Made by a program: the position numbers and the translations under genes. Positions 44,944 through 53,744 of a stretch of DNA of 64,000 bases are shown here, piece after piece. The stretch's first letter is position 1; every line of letters starts with the position of its first letter. The notes under the pieces were generated by a model. It had not been told where the DNA came from. It made no database searches and saw nothing but the letters and a program-made list of their open reading frames with translations. Origin of the DNA: Deltaproteobacteria bacterium (lineage in GTDB: Bacteria; Myxococcota; Kuafuiibacteriia; Kuafuiibacteriales; Kuafuiibacteriaceae); the NCBI GenBank assembly GCA_016713425.1, contig JADJPE010000005.1, positions 2,728,001 to 2,792,000 on the forward strand. Direction: 5' to 3'.

Positions 44944-45193
44944 ACGCCGTCTCGCCGGACTCGCAACAGTCGCGGATGCGGTCGGGCGCGGTTGAAGGGT
45001 CGAGGCAGGCCATCAAAACGACGTGACATCCTTCAGAACGACGGAGTTCAGAACGACGGAGCTCGGAGGGAAGGGCCTGACGTGGAATCTTCGACGGCCG
45101 CCTTTCATTCAGCGGCCGCGACGCAACCCAGGCCATTCATGACCGGTGGTTGCGCCGCGATGCGTGAGCCTTACGGCGCCGGCGTGCGAAGGC

Positions 45194-45412
45194 CTAGACT
45201 GCCGCACCTAGGCTGAAGCCCGCCTTTGTCACCGCGGCAGCCAATACGCTCTTCTCGGGCGTTTTGTCTTTGAACGAGATCGAGATCTCGCTCTTGACGG
45301 GAAAGATCTCGACCTTGTCCACGCCCTTCATCGCCTTCAACTCCGTGCGAAGTTTGTCCTGCTCCATCTTTGGGGTCTTGTCGGAAAGATTGGTGACTCG
45401 GTACTGTGTCAT
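45194..45412 (-). CDS. Small HMA-like ferredoxin-fold protein without CxxC
   Basis: This 72-aa protein reads MTQYRVTNLSDKTPKMEQDK, then ELKAMKGVDKVEIFPVKSEI, SISFKDKT and AVTKAGFSLG. The beta-alpha-beta-beta-alpha-beta pattern matches a heavy-metal-associated domain, but the metal-binding CxxC is absent. It is therefore more likely a protein-protein or sensory module than a metal carrier. GAGGAACTGAAC precedes the ATG. It has its own strong sigma-54 match and lies next to the regulator gene. Confidence 0.72.
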   Translation of the reverse strand: MTQYRVTNLSDKTPKMEQDKLRTELKAMKGVDKVEIFPVKSEISISFKDKTPEKSVLAAAVTKAGFSLGAAV

Positions 45413-45483
45413 GTTCAGTTCCTCTTAGGTCGGCTCGAGCTCAAAGCGGATTGCTCCGAGGAGACGCGACGCATGACGATAAG

Positions 45484-45499
45484 GCACATTTTGTGCCAA
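45484..45499 (-). promoter_or_regulatory. Candidate sigma-54 promoter of the HMA-like gene
   Basis: On the minus strand TTGGCACAAAATGTGC has a full TGGCAC at -24 and GC at -12 (GG at 45497-45496, GC at 45485-45484). It matches 9 of 12 positions. It lies about 72 nt upstream of the ATG at 45412, between this gene and the regulator. The same bases form an inverted repeat, GGCACA-TTT-TGTGCC, which could also be a regulator site. Confidence 0.6.
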
Positions 45500-45628
45500 C
45501 GCCGATGTTGCCCTATCCAGGCAATCCAACCGTCTGCGCGCCATCTCATGCCATCCCATCCCATCAGATTGAAGGCGCCGCTTGATGGGCGCTCGACGGC
45601 GAGGCTGAGTGGACTTCGACCCTCTGTC

Positions 45629-47284
45629 TTATGACTGTGGGCGTTTCGTTTCGACGAGACCGTAGCTCTTGAGCTTGCGATACATCGTGGCCGACCCGAT
45701 CCCAAGCTGCTCGGCGGTGCGCGTTTGGTTGCCGGCGTTGAGTTCAAGCGCGGCAAGGATGTAGTCCTTCTCGATTCCGGCGAGCTTTCGTACACCCCCC
45801 TCCTCAATAACCATGGACGGCTTTTCGGGCGGCAGCCGGACCTCCTCGGGAAGGTCGTCGAAACCCACGCGTCCTCCCTGGGCGAGGGCCACCGCGCGCT
45901 CCATGGCGTTCGCGAGCTCCCGCACGTTTCCGGGCCACGAATACCGCAGGATTTGGTCGGCGGCGCTTGGCGCCAGATCGATGGGGGTGCGGTTCATTCG
46001 ATCCGCAGCCTCGCTCAAAAGAGCGCGTGCAAGAGGAAGAATATCCGCCCTGCGCTCGCGGAGGGCCGGAACGCGAATCTCGACGACTTTGAGGCGGTAA
46101 TAGAAGTCCTGGCGGAAGAGGCCCGTCTTGACGGCCTCGGCAGGGTCACGGTTGGTGGCCGCGATCAGACGCACGTCGATGGGACGGCTCTCGTTCTCTC
46201 CAACCCGACGAACTTCTCGTTCCTGCAGCGCCCGGAGAAGCTTGACCTGCATGGCTGGCGAGATCTCGCCCACCTCGTCGAGGAGGAGCGTCCCACCTTG
46301 AGCCGCTTCGAACAACCCGGCTCGCGGTGAAGTTGCGCCCGTGAATGCACCTCGCGCGTGACCGAAGAGCTCACTTTCGAGGAGCGTCTCGGTCACCGCG
46401 CCGCAGTTGACCGCGATGAACGGCCCCGCCGCCCTGGGTGAACCGTCGTGGATGAGCCGAGCGATTCTCTCTTTGCCCGATCCACTTTCCCCAGTGATGA
46501 TGACTGTGGAATCGACGCCGGCCACTCGCCGCGCGACGTCAATGACCCGCAGCATCTCTTTGCTCTTGGCAATGATGCCGATCGGCTCTTCGATGTCGGG
46601 CGCGATCTCTCGCAACGCCCGACGGCGCTTCCGAAGCGTCTCCTCGACCTCCTTCAGCGTGTCCGTGACACGGCGAAGAGATATGTCGAGACACTCACTG
46701 AGTCGCCCTTGGTCAAAGAAGGTCATCTCGCCGGCGCGCTCTTGGCCCCACGCATCTCGCGTGCGCGCACGAATATGGCAGGCCGAATCTCCCTTGCCCA
46801 AACAGCGATCCTCGAACACGTACATCTCTTGGCCTGCGGTTCGGCTCAGATAGCCGCTGAGCAGGCCGCAAATCGTCCAGCAGACCGCTGTCTCGGCGCG
46901 ACCAAAATGCAGTAGGTGCTGTTCGGCCTCAAATGAGGATGTCAGAACCGAACCCGCCGCGGCGAGTACGTCTTCCGTCCCCGACTGGATGGAGAAGAGC
47001 CCACCCAGGCTGTGAATTCGAGGCCCCGCCAGACGCCAGTCTTTGTTGCTGGCCCACGAGAACTCGTGTTCCAGGGCATCGGCCATCCGCCATCCGTGGG
47101 CGAAACCGAACTGGGAAAGAACGGCGTGGGCTGCGGTAAGGCCGAAGTTCTCGACGAGATACTTGCGCAGGATCCCCATCGCTACGGCATCGAGCAGGAG
47201 CGCCCGCTGCCCCGCGAATCGAATCATTCCCCCCTTGGGGTCGAGCTCCAAGAGCTCTCGGTGATTGAGGTCCTCGGCTCGCAT
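45629..47284 (-). CDS. Sigma-54 activator with XylR_N and V4R sensor domains
   Basis: This 551-aa enhancer-binding protein begins with an XylR-type N-terminal domain (about residues 1-120) and a V4R ligand domain (about 130-200, GRAETAVCWTICGLLSGYLS, then CLGKGDSACHI). This pair senses phenolic or other small molecules in known members. The AAA+ domain has Walker A GESGSGKE (about 264-271), the sigma-54 contact loop GAFTGA (about 312-317) and Walker B GGTLLLDEVGE. A Fis-type helix-turn-helix closes it (NQTRTAEQLGIGSATMYRKL). I chose the ATG at 47284, with GGGAGG upstream. It probably drives the -24/-12 promoters of the island. The ligand is unknown. Confidence 0.93.
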   Translation of the reverse strand: MRAEDLNHRELLELDPKGGMIRFAGQRALLLDAVAMGILRKYLVENFGLTAAHAVLSQFGFAHGWRMADALEHEFSWASNKDWRLAGPRIHSLGGLFSIQSGTEDVLAAAGSVLTSSFEAEQHLLHFGRAETAVCWTICGLLSGYLSRTAGQEMYVFEDRCLGKGDSACHIRARTRDAWGQERAGEMTFFDQGRLSECLDISLRRVTDTLKEVEETLRKRRRALREIAPDIEEPIGIIAKSKEMLRVIDVARRVAGVDSTVIITGESGSGKERIARLIHDGSPRAAGPFIAVNCGAVTETLLESELFGHARGAFTGATSPRAGLFEAAQGGTLLLDEVGEISPAMQVKLLRALQEREVRRVGENESRPIDVRLIAATNRDPAEAVKTGLFRQDFYYRLKVVEIRVPALRERRADILPLARALLSEAADRMNRTPIDLAPSAADQILRYSWPGNVRELANAMERAVALAQGGRVGFDDLPEEVRLPPEKPSMVIEEGGVRKLAGIEKDYILAALELNAGNQTRTAEQLGIGSATMYRKLKSYGLVETKRPQS

Positions 47285-48193
47285 CACACATCTATCCTCC
47301 CTTATGAAGAACATGACCATCGTTTTGATGAACGCCAGCGGCGCCGTCCATCTTTCTGGTGGGATCGGCCCCGAATTTAGTCTCCATTCCTGTTCCTCTC
47401 GGAACTTAGGACATGGGTCGTTCGGCCTCGCGCGCTTACTTTCAGGAATACGCGCGTGGACACTCGGTGGACCAGGTCCGTCAGGCGTACGGCCAATAAA
47501 TACCTCGACACGTTCTACGCGCACCCGGGAAGCGGCGAAATGGTCGAAGGTCCCGCGGCCGACGAGCGAAGCCGAACCCGTGCGATGGCGGAGGAGATCT
47601 CGGGTGGCTACTACAATGTCGTTGGCTATGGTTCATCGCCAAGCGAAGCGACGGCGGTCGACGAAGATGGACTTCCGCGCTTCGGTTCCATCATCTGGGA
47701 CGGTCACCAGGGACGACAGTTGGTCTATTTCCCGTTTCAGCAGTCGTTTCGGCAGTGGAGAGAGAGGCACGAATCCGATCGCCCCGACGATCGCTCGCTT
47801 CATTCGAGAGCGCTACGAAGCACGACCGTAGTCTCATTGTCGCCCGTGACCACGTGGTGGCGTTGGCGATCGCAGCCGCAGATCAGCGATTCAGGCTGGA
47901 AGAAGCCGCGTGATCGCGCCTTTCCGTGGCGGATGCTTTCAGGCTTGGTCCATTTCCAACCATTGACCGGGGCGCAAACAGGCGACCGCATCTCGACCGT
48001 ATCTCGACCGCCCGAGCGCCGGCGGGCGACGCTTTCGCGCCACGACTCGGCGGGTCGATCGCCGAGCGCTCGCGTCCTGGTCCCCGCTTCCATGTGTCGC
48101 ACACTCATCCTTCGCATTGTGGCGACCGCATGCCGCAAACCTCTATTTTGCCTCATTATTTTCATTCCCCCGCTCCTGGAGCTCGATCCCCGC
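47285..48193. other. Gene-poor stretch
   Basis: Several open frames exist on both strands, but none has a recognised domain, a good ribosome site and even codon use together. A 28-codon frame at 47413 (MGRSASRAYFQEYARGHS) and the frame after it look protein-like for about 100 codons and could be a decayed gene. Confidence 0.4.
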
Positions 48194-48420
48194 GGGGACT
48201 CGAAGCGTCGAGCCGGGGATCGAAAGTCGCGAGGTGGGGAATCAAATGCTCGGAGCCGGGGAATCGATTTTCCGAGATGGGGAATCGAATTCGCGGAAGC
48301 GGGGATCGAAAGTCGCGAGATGGGGAATCAAATGTTCGGAGCCGGGGAATCGATTTTCCGAGATGGGGATCGAGATTTTTTGATACGGGGACCTGAGGTG
48401 CCGAGCCGGGGATTCGTTTT
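48194..48420. repeat. Phased 21/22-bp repeat array (11 units)
   Basis: GGGGA occurs at 48194, 48215, 48236, 48258, 48279, 48301, 48322, 48344, 48365, 48387 and 48408. The steps are 21, 21, 22, 21, 22, 21, 22, 21, 22 and 21, close to two helical turns. Most units continue ATCGAAAGTCGCGAG, ATCAAATG-TCGGAGCC or ATCGATTTTCCGAGAT, so there are about four unit types. A larger block of four units (86 bp) repeats once. There are no unique spacers and no CRISPR genes nearby. Confidence 0.88.
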
Positions 48421-48597
48421 CAGGTGCTGCTTGGCGGACGCGAGGCGCTGATTTCCTAGGAAAAGGAGAGGTCGTGGGCCCCGCGGGAACAAGGGCAGCG
48501 CAGAATGCGTTGTCGGCCTTTCCGCTCGCGCCAGACTGAGGTTGGCGGCTTCTTCTTGGGCCGCCTTCGGTTTCAAGGCGTGGCGACTCGAGTCAGC

Positions 48598-49674
48598 TCA
48601 TTCGGCGGAATTGATCACGTTGCGTCTCGAAGGCCGACCGTGTTGGTCTCGTGCTTTTGCTCTGGCCTCCAAGCAATGGTCGTCAAGCTGCGCAACACCA
48701 CAGACGTCGCGGTCGGTCGGCGGAGCACCGCGCGTGCCCATGAGGCTTCGAAGCATGTCAGGGTCTTGAACGCGCTTCGTCTCCTCGTGGAACCAGTGGA
48801 TTCGCTCCCGCATCGGCATCATCGAAACGTCGGCGTAGTTCGAGTAGTCGTATCGGTCGGGCAGGCCGAGCCAATGGTGGATCTCGTGCGCCAAGCATTC
48901 TGCATCGCAAGCGAAGTTGGCGGTTGATGCGAACTGCGACATGTCGACGGGTACCGAAACGACATCCGGGCCATCGTGGTCCACGAAAACGATGTTCAAC
49001 GTGTAACCCGGGGCCGCCGAAAACTTCTCGGCCAGATCCTCGAGCGCGCGGACGCCCAGGACATCTTTCGGATCGCCGAGAAGGTGAACCTTGATCTCGG
49101 CGACGACCATCGTTGGATCTTCGCGGTCAACCTTGTACACAACATCGTCTAGGCCCTTGAGTTCTGTCCATCGTCGCGTACTCGCGTTCGAAAGCTCCTC
49201 TTCCAACGACGCACGCTTAGCCGGCGGTACGAAACCGTCCCGTTGTTCCGTACGAAGCTGCTCGGCCGCGCGCAAAGAACGCTCTAGCCTCGCGCGTTGC
49301 ATCGAGGCGGTCTCGTCACGAGACGCGTCGGGTGTGCTCAAGAGCGCGATCAGACGGTTCGCGTAGTAGCTCTGGGTGCCGTGGTCAAAGGACATCCAGT
49401 CGATGATCTCGTTGATCTTCCGACGTTCGTCCTCCGCAAGCCCGGCGTAGACCGGATGTCTCAGCACCTGTTGGATCTGGCCGCGAAACGGTTCGGCGCC
49501 CGACCTCCACCGGACGGGCCTCTCTACGCCCTGACCAAACGAAGGAGGTGGCTGAACCTCGTTCTGCCCGCTTGCCGGCTCGCGAGCCCCACCCGCAATC
49601 GCCGATGTGCCGACTAGAAGTGCTGCCAAGACACCGGTGATGCATTTCCTCTCCTGCGCGAAGATTTTCGCCAA
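48598..49674 (-). CDS. Putative secreted zinc metalloprotease
   Basis: This protein of about 358 aa has a hydrophobic export signal (CITGVLAALLVGTSAIAGGA). A C-terminal zinc site follows, AECLAHEIHHWLGLPDRYDY, which fits the extended HExxHxxGLxDxY pattern of zincin proteases. The middle part is helical with a beta region (TMVVAEIKVHLLG, YTLNIVFVDHDG). Several cysteines around the site (CDAEC and VCGVAQLDDHC) suggest disulfides. The start is uncertain. The open frame runs far upstream to 50430, but that part is Arg/Ser-rich and probably not coding. I use the TTG at 49674 just ahead of the signal. The substrate is unknown. Confidence 0.72.
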   Translation of the reverse strand: MAKIFAQERKCITGVLAALLVGTSAIAGGAREPASGQNEVQPPPSFGQGVERPVRWRSGAEPFRGQIQQVLRHPVYAGLAEDERRKINEIIDWMSFDHGTQSYYANRLIALLSTPDASRDETASMQRARLERSLRAAEQLRTEQRDGFVPPAKRASLEEELSNASTRRWTELKGLDDVVYKVDREDPTMVVAEIKVHLLGDPKDVLGVRALEDLAEKFSAAPGYTLNIVFVDHDGPDVVSVPVDMSQFASTANFACDAECLAHEIHHWLGLPDRYDYSNYADVSMMPMRERIHWFHEETKRVQDPDMLRSLMGTRGAPPTDRDVCGVAQLDDHCLEARAKARDQHGRPSRRNVINSAE

Positions 49675-50321
49675 CGCGGAACGCTGCCCATGCGCTGAGC
49701 GGCCATACGAAGCGCGCGCCCAATCCCTAGGCCGCCCGATTTGGGCTCGCGAAGCCGGATCCTGCGTGCTGCTCGTGGCGAGCGGCAGGCGCGTGCGCTC
49801 GAGTGCCGGCCGAGGGTCACCGATCGCAATTCGACGCTCACCGCTCGACGCTGCGCGATGGCCCTCGAATGCATGGACGGTTGATGTCACGGCTGGCGCG
49901 GTTGGCACGGTCGGCACGGTCGGCACGGTCGGCGCGGCCGGTCGGCTGCTCGGACGCCGAGCCGAGAGCGTCCATCGATGGCGAGCGACCCGTGTGCGCA
50001 TGCTTCTCGAACCGTGATCTTCGAGGCTGTTGGGCCACCGGCCCTCCCTCGTCGGACCATTATCGGTCCGAGGGGTCCGGATGGTGCGGCCCCGCCCGCC
50101 CCGATGTTCGAGTCCGCTGGAGCGCTTCGGGCGTGATGAGGATGCTTTGCTCGTGCGTGCCCGACCTTCAGGATGATCGGCGACGTGACCGGACGCGGCG
50201 TGGCGAGCGGGCGGATGTTTAATGGCTCGAAATGATTGCTCTTTTTTGTGAAGTTCTTGCGCCCGATAACTTCGGGCGTGACCCTTAAACCGAGGTTCAT
50301 CCTCCTGTAGTCTCGCCGCCG
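49675..50321. other. Intergenic region with a 9-bp tandem repeat
   Basis: No gene is supported. At about 49899-49945 the unit GTCGGCACG repeats with small changes (four to five copies). Divergent promoters for the protease and the 868-aa lipoprotein should lie here, but I could not place them. Confidence 0.5.
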
Positions 50322-52928
50322 ATGACGTCAGGAATCGTCGGTGTGCTCGATTTGTGTTTGCGCGTGTTCCGAGGCTCGCGTTGCCTCTTTGGATCGGCCG
50401 CCGTTTGTCTATCTCTATCCATGGCTGCATTGGCCTGTGCGACGGGCAAGACGGGTGAAGGCGAGGCTTCGACTTCGGCCGGGCCGAGAAAGGGCGCGGC
50501 GTTGGGTTCGTCCCCCGCGACCACCCAGGGGCCGGGAGAGCAGGGCGTCGATGCGCTTGCCGTGGCGACCGAAGGACAGATCAATGAGGCCGAGCGGCGA
50601 CTGGATGCGCTCGAGCCCGATCGCGCCGTCGAGCTGCTCGACGAAGCCGATGCTGGCCTTCGGAATCCGCTGATGCGTCGGTATCCGGATGACCAATTCT
50701 TGCAGCGAAGACACTCGGAGGTCTTGGCGCGCGTGCCGGGCGTGCGCGAAGAGGTTCGGCGTCGAGCGCTGGCAGCGGCCGTCGAGGCGTCGACGCAGGC
50801 GATCTCAGCGGCCCTCGATGCGCTCGAAGCCGCGACGCAGCCGCTACGTGACACCGACCCACCGGACCAGGAGTTCGCGGCGGCTCGCGATCGAGTCGCC
50901 GAGCTCGACAAGAAGCTCGATCAAGGTCGGGACCTCGAACCGCAGGATGCTCCGTATGCGAAGTTTGCGGAGCGTTCGCGAAAGACGTTGAAGGACAAGC
51001 GAAGTTACATCGAATCGCGGCACCTGGCGGTTCGGGTGATGCGAAGTCGCCGCGACATCAAGGCCACGCTTGCGCTCGTTCGTGACGCGTTCTCGACGAT
51101 TGCCAAGAACGACGCCCCCGATCAAGCGATCGGCGAAGTGGAGAGCGCGCTTTCGAGCCTCCAACGCGTGCTCGACGAAGGCGAGAGTCTTGGCCCGAAG
51201 GATCGAGCGTACTCGAAGTATGCCAACGACGTGCGTCGCTCCCTCCAGCAGGACAAGGCGCGTCTGGGGCGACGTCGCCATGAGATCTTGGTTGCGCGTC
51301 AGGATGAGCGAGTGAAGTCCGCTGTGTCCGTGCATCGTGACGCGATGAAGCGCGTGATGGCGAAAGGTGCCATGGTGGCCGAGTTCGACGAGGCCGACAA
51401 GACAATCGATGAAGTCCTTACCACGCTGGACGCGGGTGAGGCTCTTCAGAGCAAAGACCAAGGCTATGCGAAGCGTGCCGTGGCCACGCGCCGCGCGATG
51501 CAGCTCGCGAAGGGGCAGATCGCGAAGCGGCGGATCGAGGTGCAGATCGATGAAGCGCGCGCGCGCATCGGCGGGTTGCTCGACGTCCTGAAGGCAGCGC
51601 TGGCGGGCATTCTCCAGGACGGGACCTCCGACCAAGCGTTTTCGGAAGCCGAGGCGGCCGTTGACGGTGTCCGGAAGGGCACAGCCGACGCGGCTACGCT
51701 CGTGTCTCACGACAAGCGCTTTGCGGCGTTCGTCGAAGACGCGCGAAAGCGAGCTGAAGCAGGCCGCACGATGATCGGGCAGCGGCGTCTGGAGGAGAAG
51801 GTCCTTGCGCAGCGCACCGAACTCGATGGCCTCAATCGTGCGCTGAATGATGCGATCGCGCGCGTCAAAGCGCGTGAGCCCGCCGACGCAGACTTTTCGG
51901 TGGCCGACGAGGCCGCAAAGGCGCTCGAGCAATCACTCGAGAAAGGTGAGCCCCTTCAGGTCAAGTCGCCTCCTTACAGCAAATACGCCATCCTGCTTCG
52001 CAAGACGCTTCAAGACGCGAAGCGGGTCGTGACCGCGAGACGATTGGCGGAAGCGATCCGTGTTCGCCGCGCGTCGATCGAAAAGGCAAAGGCGGAGCTC
52101 CTGAAGTGCGTGCGAGCTGTCGAATCTTCGAAGGCAACCGAGGCTGACACGAAAGCCGCTCGCGAAGCCCTCAATGCCTTCCGCGAGCAGGTTCAGGGCG
52201 GGGCGGGCCTTGAGAGCAAGGACACTTCGTACCGAAAACACGCGTTGGCTTTGCGGAATGACGCAGCCAAACTGCAGGATCGCGTTGATGCGGCCGCGAA
52301 GGTCGTCGCGTTTCGTGTCGGTCCGTTGGCTTCCCTGGAGAACGGCAGGAGAGAGATGAGAGCCGCGGCGGGAGCGCCAGAAGCCAAGGAAAGAAGAGAC
52401 GCCTACGCCAGGAGCGTCGCAGCCTTCAAGTCCTGTCGAAAGGATGCGGCGATGCTCTTGGGTGATGCGCCGAGCCTCGTGCGCACCAAGTTCCCGATGG
52501 GCCGGACCGCGGTTCTTGGCAAGGCTGTCCCTGGGCAGTGTGCGCTTGAGCTCAAAGCGGCGGAGAAGAGCCTGAAAGACGCCGAGCAAAGCCTCGCCTT
52601 CTATGATGGACCGGGGAGGGCATTTCTGGATGGGCTCGAGCGATTTGACGCCGCGGCGGAGCTCGCAGACTTCGCGGCACAGAAGGAGCGGTACTCCGCC
52701 TCGCTCGGGAGCTTCGAGGCTTGCATTTCTGAAGGCGAGCTTCTCGGGCGACGGCATCCCGATATCAAGAAGCGGAAGTTTGAGCTGAATCGTCGGAAGG
52801 TGACGCTCAGCGTCGTCGTCGGCGCGTGCCGGAAACAGGCGGCGGTTATTCGCAAAGTGCTCGCGAAGCTCGAGCAAGAAAGAAGCGCCGAGGCGTCCGA
52901 GTCGGCGGTCAAGGGTTCGAACAAGTAG
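50322..52928 (+). CDS. 868-aa repeat lipoprotein, helical, unknown function
   Basis: The protein starts with an export signal ending in a lipobox (SLSMAALAC, Cys39), then a Gly/Ser linker. Residues about 145-720 contain six or seven copies of an 85-residue helical repeat. Each copy has a hallmark such as LEPQDAPYAKFAERSRKTL, SLGPKDRAYSKYANDVRRSL, ALQSKDQGYAKRA, PLQVKSPPYSKYAILLRKTL or GLESKDTSYRKHALALR (near 204, 289, 374, 459, 543 and 629). No family is recognised. It is probably a long helical rod in the periplasm on the outer membrane. The ATG at 50322 may be preceded by others, and the signal-peptide position supports it. Confidence 0.8.
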   Translation: MTSGIVGVLDLCLRVFRGSRCLFGSAAVCLSLSMAALACATGKTGEGEASTSAGPRKGAALGSSPATTQGPGEQGVDALAVATEGQINEAERRLDALEPDRAVELLDEADAGLRNPLMRRYPDDQFLQRRHSEVLARVPGVREEVRRRALAAAVEASTQAISAALDALEAATQPLRDTDPPDQEFAAARDRVAELDKKLDQGRDLEPQDAPYAKFAERSRKTLKDKRSYIESRHLAVRVMRSRRDIKATLALVRDAFSTIAKNDAPDQAIGEVESALSSLQRVLDEGESLGPKDRAYSKYANDVRRSLQQDKARLGRRRHEILVARQDERVKSAVSVHRDAMKRVMAKGAMVAEFDEADKTIDEVLTTLDAGEALQSKDQGYAKRAVATRRAMQLAKGQIAKRRIEVQIDEARARIGGLLDVLKAALAGILQDGTSDQAFSEAEAAVDGVRKGTADAATLVSHDKRFAAFVEDARKRAEAGRTMIGQRRLEEKVLAQRTELDGLNRALNDAIARVKAREPADADFSVADEAAKALEQSLEKGEPLQVKSPPYSKYAILLRKTLQDAKRVVTARRLAEAIRVRRASIEKAKAELLKCVRAVESSKATEADTKAAREALNAFREQVQGGAGLESKDTSYRKHALALRNDAAKLQDRVDAAAKVVAFRVGPLASLENGRREMRAAAGAPEAKERRDAYARSVAAFKSCRKDAAMLLGDAPSLVRTKFPMGRTAVLGKAVPGQCALELKAAEKSLKDAEQSLAFYDGPGRAFLDGLERFDAAAELADFAAQKERYSASLGSFEACISEGELLGRRHPDIKKRKFELNRRKVTLSVVVGACRKQAAVIRKVLAKLEQERSAEASESAVKGSNK

Positions 52929-52971
52929 CCCAGGTCGCCATCGCCCTTCTATCGCCTTCTCTGTCTTGGTC

Positions 52972-53466
52972 TCAGCGATCTCTCGGTGCGAGAAGCGTGA
53001 GCGAGGGCGCTTGTGCCGACGTCTCGGGTGGTCGCGCGACGATCGAATCCGAATCCGAATCCTGTCCGTGTCGGTGGAGAGGCGGCCGCCGTGAGGGCTC
53101 TGTCTCTCGGATGAGCGAGAGCGCGGCCTTGAGCGTTGGCACGACCGCAGCGTTTCGCATTCGGGAGGCGGCAAGTGCAGTGCGCGAGAAATTCTGCTCG
53201 TCCACGATCACGAAGGGTGTTTCGTCGCCGAACGTGCGGGTCGAGGCCAGGACCTGCATGCTCGTGGGCGCTGGGCCCCGCTCCGATGTTGCGCCTTCAA
53301 CGCCAAGCACGACATCTGACGTTTCGCCGTCCCCCAACAGCTCGAGGAGCTCGACGCCCGACGCTGCGGCGAAGACCTCCACCCCCTTGGTCTTCAGTGC
53401 CGAGGCGATCCATGAGCGCGTTTTCGTGTCCTCGGCGAGAACGGCGACGCGAAGTCGTTCCGACAT
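52972..53466 (-). CDS. Receiver-like protein with degenerate phosphorylation site
   Basis: This 164-aa protein begins MSERLRVAVLAEDTKTRSWI, ASALKTKGVEVFAAASG, with the two acidic residues of a response-regulator pocket (ED). The next strand is SDVVLGVEG, where the phospho-accepting Asp is replaced by Gly. A Lys-like position appears later in TPFVIVDEQNFS. It is therefore a pseudo-receiver. The C-terminal tail is Pro/Arg/Ser-rich. GGAGACTCTC precedes the ATG at 53466. No HTH or output domain is seen. It is convergent with the repeat lipoprotein. The gap 53467-53744 shows no gene. Confidence 0.65.
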   Translation of the reverse strand: MSERLRVAVLAEDTKTRSWIASALKTKGVEVFAAASGVELLELLGDGETSDVVLGVEGATSERGPAPTSMQVLASTRTFGDETPFVIVDEQNFSRTALAASRMRNAAVVPTLKAALSLIRETEPSRRPPLHRHGQDSDSDSIVARPPETSAQAPSLTLLAPRDR

Positions 53467-53744
53467 GAGAGTCTCCTTGTCTGCCCGTGGGCGGGGTGCG
53501 GCCCCCTCGAGCGGCTCGGCCAAACATCCAAGTCGCCCGTCCGAACATCCGCCACGGAACAATCGCGGGCTGATGATGCCACGCGTGACCTTCTGCACAC
53601 CACGTTCCAACGCGAGAAAATGCGGGACCCGCCTTTCGGTCACGCCGAGAGAGGCAGAATGGATCGTGGCAAAACGCGACGGTGTCGCGCGCGGGCGCAA
53701 CTCGGTGATTCTACAGATGGAACACCATTGTGCGGCGCTGGAAG

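Noticed and set aside
48194..48420. CRISPR array
   Set aside because: The units are only 21-22 bp, there are no unique spacers between identical repeats, and no cas genes are in the window.
47456..48451. A 331-codon plus-strand frame across the phased repeats
   Set aside because: It runs through the repeat array, changes character several times and has no domain or start signal. All frames stay open there because the repeat lacks stop codons.
49675..50430. N-terminal 250-codon extension of the zinc protease
   Set aside because: The segment is Arg/Ser/Pro-rich, includes a 9-bp tandem repeat and lies ahead of the export signal, so it is probably intergenic.
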